8,313 nucleotides of DNA, taken from positions 1 to 8,313 of the forward strand of contig CAZIWJ010000158.1 of the NCBI GenBank assembly GCA_964542855.1. The letters run 5' to 3'. The position numbers were made by a program, and so were the translations under genes. Numbering within the stretch: the stretch's first letter is position 1; the number at the start of each line of letters is the position of its first letter. Positions 6,472-8,313 of this stretch are shown here, piece by piece. Origin of the DNA: CAZIWJ01 sp964542855 (lineage in GTDB: Bacteria; Bacteroidota; Bacteroidia; Cytophagales; Cyclobacteriaceae). The notes under the pieces were generated by a model, which saw nothing but the letters and a program-made list of their open reading frames with translations, did no database searches and had not been told where the DNA came from.

Positions 6472-7229
6472 AAAAGAAGGGAGAACAGGACTTTATTTTT
6501 GGAGCCCACGCTGTAATAGAAGCGATTCGCTCAGGAAAGGAAATCGATAAACTGCTGCTGGTTAAAGGAGGAAAAAGTGAACTACTGAACGAACTCAGTA
6601 CACTGGCCTACAACTACCGGATTCCGGTGAGCCGGGTTCCCCAGGAAAAACTCAACCGGATTACCCGTAAAAACCACCAGGGGGCTATTGCCCTGGTGAG
6701 TGCCATAAGCTTTTCCTCACTCGATCATGTAATCGATGGTTGTTTCTCGAGGGGCGAAGATCCGTTTATTCTGGTACTCGATGGCATAACTGATGTACGC
6801 AACTTCGGGGCCATTGCCCGAACAGCACTGTGCGTTGGAGTTCACGCCCTGGTAGTACCGGCCAAAAATAGTACCCGTATTGGTGGGGATGCCGTTAAAA
6901 CTTCGGCCGGAGCGCTGAACTACTTGCCGGTATGCCGGGTCGAGTACCTGAAAAAAGGCCTTTTGCAGCTAAAAGAAGCGGGGCTTACGTTGGTTGCCTG
7001 TACGGAAAAAAGCAACAAGGATTTATTTCAACATCCGTTTAGCAGCAGCCCCGTTGCCCTGATTCTGGGTGCAGAAGATCAGGGAATAGAAAAGGAACAC
7101 CTGGCCCTGGCCGACGTATCGCTGGGTATCCCCATGGTGGGTGAAATAGCTTCGCTCAATGTGTCTGTAGCGGCAGCGGTGAGTCTTTACGAAATTTTCA
7201 AACAACGATCACAACAACGTCGGGTGTAG
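6444..7229 (+). CDS. rlmB: 23S rRNA (guanosine-2'-O-)-methyltransferase RlmB (SpoU/TrmH family)
   Basis: A 261-residue SPOUT methyltransferase that uses S-adenosylmethionine. RlmB 2'-O-methylates G2251 (E. coli numbering) in the peptidyl-transferase region of 23S rRNA. A basic tail (MAKRKEGNLKKKG) precedes the substrate-binding domain starting FIFGAHAVIEAI at about residue 18. The catalytic SpoU domain, about 107-258, has all three motifs: NFGAIARTA from N120 with R126, LILGAEDQGI with E211, and IPMVGEIASLNVSVAAAV with S237 and N239. These motifs form the trefoil knot and cofactor site. Length is close to the roughly 245 residues of E. coli RlmB. RlmB fits better than TrmH because of the separate N-terminal substrate domain; another SpoU paralogue acting at a different rRNA position remains possible. 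ATG 6444 overlaps the GWxTD gene by 28 nt, and the ATG lies in a purine-rich coding end, consistent with coupled translation. Confidence 0.92.
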   Translation: MAKRKEGNLKKKGEQDFIFGAHAVIEAIRSGKEIDKLLLVKGGKSELLNELSTLAYNYRIPVSRVPQEKLNRITRKNHQGAIALVSAISFSSLDHVIDGCFSRGEDPFILVLDGITDVRNFGAIARTALCVGVHALVVPAKNSTRIGGDAVKTSAGALNYLPVCRVEYLKKGLLQLKEAGLTLVACTEKSNKDLFQHPFSSSPVALILGAEDQGIEKEHLALADVSLGIPMVGEIASLNVSVAAAVSLYEIFKQRSQQRRV

Positions 7230-7291
7230 TCGGTTTGGCACATGTTAATACAGTTGCCGTTGAAAAAAAATCAATTTAAGGGGCAATTCTT

Positions 7292-7384
7292 ATGGCAAAA
7301 AAGTATATTGAAGAGGCTGATCCTATGTGCGGGCTTAAAAAAAGCCTTTATTTGCATACTTTTTTGTACGATGTTGATTTATAA
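7292..7384 (+). CDS. Doubtful 30-codon small ORF in the rlmB-recQ gap
   Basis: An ATG at 7292 opens 30 codons starting MAKKYIEEADPMCG and ending LYDVDL before TAA. AAGGGG, a rare Shine-Dalgarno-like run for this window, lies 8 bases upstream (7278-7283). The first half has a plausible hydrophilic composition. Against it, the ORF runs through the terminator-like hairpin at 7332-7346, sits in AT-rich DNA and matches nothing I recognise. It could be a chance ORF, a leader peptide or a decayed gene start. Confidence 0.15.
   Translation: MAKKYIEEADPMCGLKKSLYLHTFLYDVDL
7332..7353 (+). terminator. Possible weak terminator between rlmB and recQ
   Basis: GGCTT (7332-7336) pairs with AAGCC (7342-7346) around a five-A loop, with one further G-T pair possible outside. 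It is followed by TTTATTT. The stem is short and the T-tract interrupted, so termination would be moderate at best. It is the only terminator-like element in the 236-bp gap after rlmB. Confidence 0.4.
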
Positions 7385-7465
7385 TATTTTTCCAGTTTTT
7401 GTTCAATCTCATCAGCTAATACGGCAACCTAATAATGTTCACATCATTCGCTATTACTTTTAATC

Positions 7466-8313
7466 ATGATAGTAGATCAATCACAAAACTTAAAAGATAG
7501 TCTTAAAGAGTATTTTGGCTACAGTCAGTTTAGGGGAAACCAGGAGGCAATAATCAAAAATTTACTGGCTGGTAATAACACCTTTGTTATTATGCCCACC
7601 GGGGCTGGTAAGTCGCTCTGCTATCAGTTACCGGCAATTATAAAAGAAGGAGTGGCAGTAGTTATCTCACCTCTTATCGCCTTGATGAAAAACCAGGTAG
7701 ATCAGCTTAATGCTTTAAATGTGAAAGCTTATTTTCTGAATTCTACGCTGAATAAAACCGAAGTTAACAAAGTAAAAAAAGAAACGCTTTCAGGGAACGT
7801 AAAGATGCTTTACGCGGCACCCGAGTCCTTAACCAAGGAAGAAAATATTTCTTTCCTCCGCAGTGCAAATATTTCCTTCGTTGCCGTAGATGAAGCGCAT
7901 TGTATTTCCGAGTGGGGGCACGATTTCCGCCCGGAATACCGTAAAATTAAATCAATCATCGGCCAGATTGCCTCTGTGCCTATCATTGCTCTCACCGCAA
8001 CGGCCACCCCCAAGGTACAGCTCGATATTCAGCGAAACCTGCAAATGGAGGCCTCCAATGTTTTTATATCCTCTTTTAACCGGGAGAACCTCTTTTATGA
8101 AGTACGCCCCAAAAAGCAGGCTAAAAAGCAGCTTATTCATTACATTAAACAACATCAAAACAAGGCAGGTATTGTATACTGTTTAAGTAGGAAGAAGGTG
8201 CTGGAAATAGCTGAACTGCTGAATGTAAACGGCATTAAAGCGGCTCCCTATCATGCCGGGCTTGAATCGGCCGTACGGATGAAAAACCAGGATGACTTTC
8301 TGAATGAAGAAGT
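7466..8313 (+). CDS. recQ: ATP-dependent DNA helicase RecQ, N-terminal part (truncated by window edge)
   Basis: A superfamily 2 DNA helicase that unwinds DNA 3'-5' and acts in recombination and replication-fork repair. The gene starts at ATG 7466 and stays open for 282 codons to the window edge, so the end is missing by truncation, not mutation. Motifs appear in order: the FGYSQFRGNQEAII Q-motif region at 17-30, Walker A MPTGAGKS at 43-50, motif Ia VISPLIALMKNQVDQL, the DEAH box at 142-145 followed by the RecQ aromatic loop CISEWGHDFRPEY (146-158), motif III ALTATAT at 175-181, and the start of the second RecA lobe with GIVYCLSRKK and YHAGL. DEAHCISEWGHDFRP is diagnostic of RecQ. The zinc-binding and HRDC regions would lie beyond the window. 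Walker A has GAGKS where E. coli has GGGKS; both bind ATP. No clear -7 element was found upstream. Confidence 0.95.
   Translation, partial: MIVDQSQNLKDSLKEYFGYSQFRGNQEAIIKNLLAGNNTFVIMPTGAGKSLCYQLPAIIKEGVAVVISPLIALMKNQVDQLNALNVKAYFLNSTLNKTEVNKVKKETLSGNVKMLYAAPESLTKEENISFLRSANISFVAVDEAHCISEWGHDFRPEYRKIKSIIGQIASVPIIALTATATPKVQLDIQRNLQMEASNVFISSFNRENLFYEVRPKKQAKKQLIHYIKQHQNKAGIVYCLSRKKVLEIAELLNVNGIKAAPYHAGLESAVRMKNQDDFLNEE

Noticed and set aside
7233..7260. GGCA/TGCC inverted repeat just after rlmB as a terminator
   Set aside because: The stem is only four base pairs, the loop is long, and an A-run rather than a T-run follows.
7242..7463. 73-codon plus-strand ORF between rlmB and recQ with a hydrophobic middle
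   Set aside because: It fills AT-rich intergenic DNA, spans the terminator-like hairpin, conflicts with the other small ORF and has a composition typical of translated non-coding sequence.
1..8313. Mobile element, CRISPR array, tRNA or defence system
   Set aside because: No transposase, integrase, terminal repeats, spaced repeats or tRNA-like folds were seen. All sizeable open regions are covered by housekeeping or common Bacteroidota gene families.

Overview
The window looks like ordinary chromosomal DNA from a member of the Bacteroidota, most likely a Cytophagales-type organism. The evidence is the gene content (a DUF2911 exported protein, a DUF2805/TIGR03643 small protein, a DUF2723 membrane protein and a GWxTD-family exported protein), moderate GC content, starts mostly without Shine-Dalgarno sequences, and matches to the Bacteroidota -7 promoter element TAnnTTTG. 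No rRNA, tRNA, CRISPR array, insertion sequence or phage gene was seen.

Layout. On the minus strand at the left edge is a complete alkyladenine DNA glycosylase gene (28-642), perhaps followed by another minus-strand gene whose first few codons reach the window edge. A 63-bp divergent spacer separates it from a plus-strand gene for a secreted DUF2911 protein with a C-terminal TPR-like region (706-1563), which ends at a good intrinsic terminator. A 253-bp gap holding a dyad-symmetric site and a structured leader precedes the DUF2805 gene (1817-2101), which is closed by a perfectly palindromic terminator.

A promoter at about 2252 then appears to drive three tightly packed plus-strand genes. They encode a 996-residue DUF2723/TMEM260-like polytopic membrane protein (2298-5288), an exported GWxTD-family protein overlapping its 3' end, and the rRNA 2'-O-methyltransferase RlmB overlapping the GWxTD gene by 28 nt. 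The overlaps suggest one transcript with translational coupling. After an AT-rich 236-bp gap with a terminator-like hairpin, a RecQ helicase gene starts at 7466 and runs off the right edge.

Mpg and RecQ are DNA-maintenance enzymes and RlmB modifies the ribosome. The DUF2723 and GWxTD proteins act in or beyond the inner membrane, and their pairing is the most functionally suggestive part. I see no convincing undescribed system. The points worth a second look are the long DUF2723/GWxTD overlap with a probable TTG start, the altered GWxTD motif, the dyad and leader structure ahead of the DUF2805 gene, and the overlapping divergent promoters.
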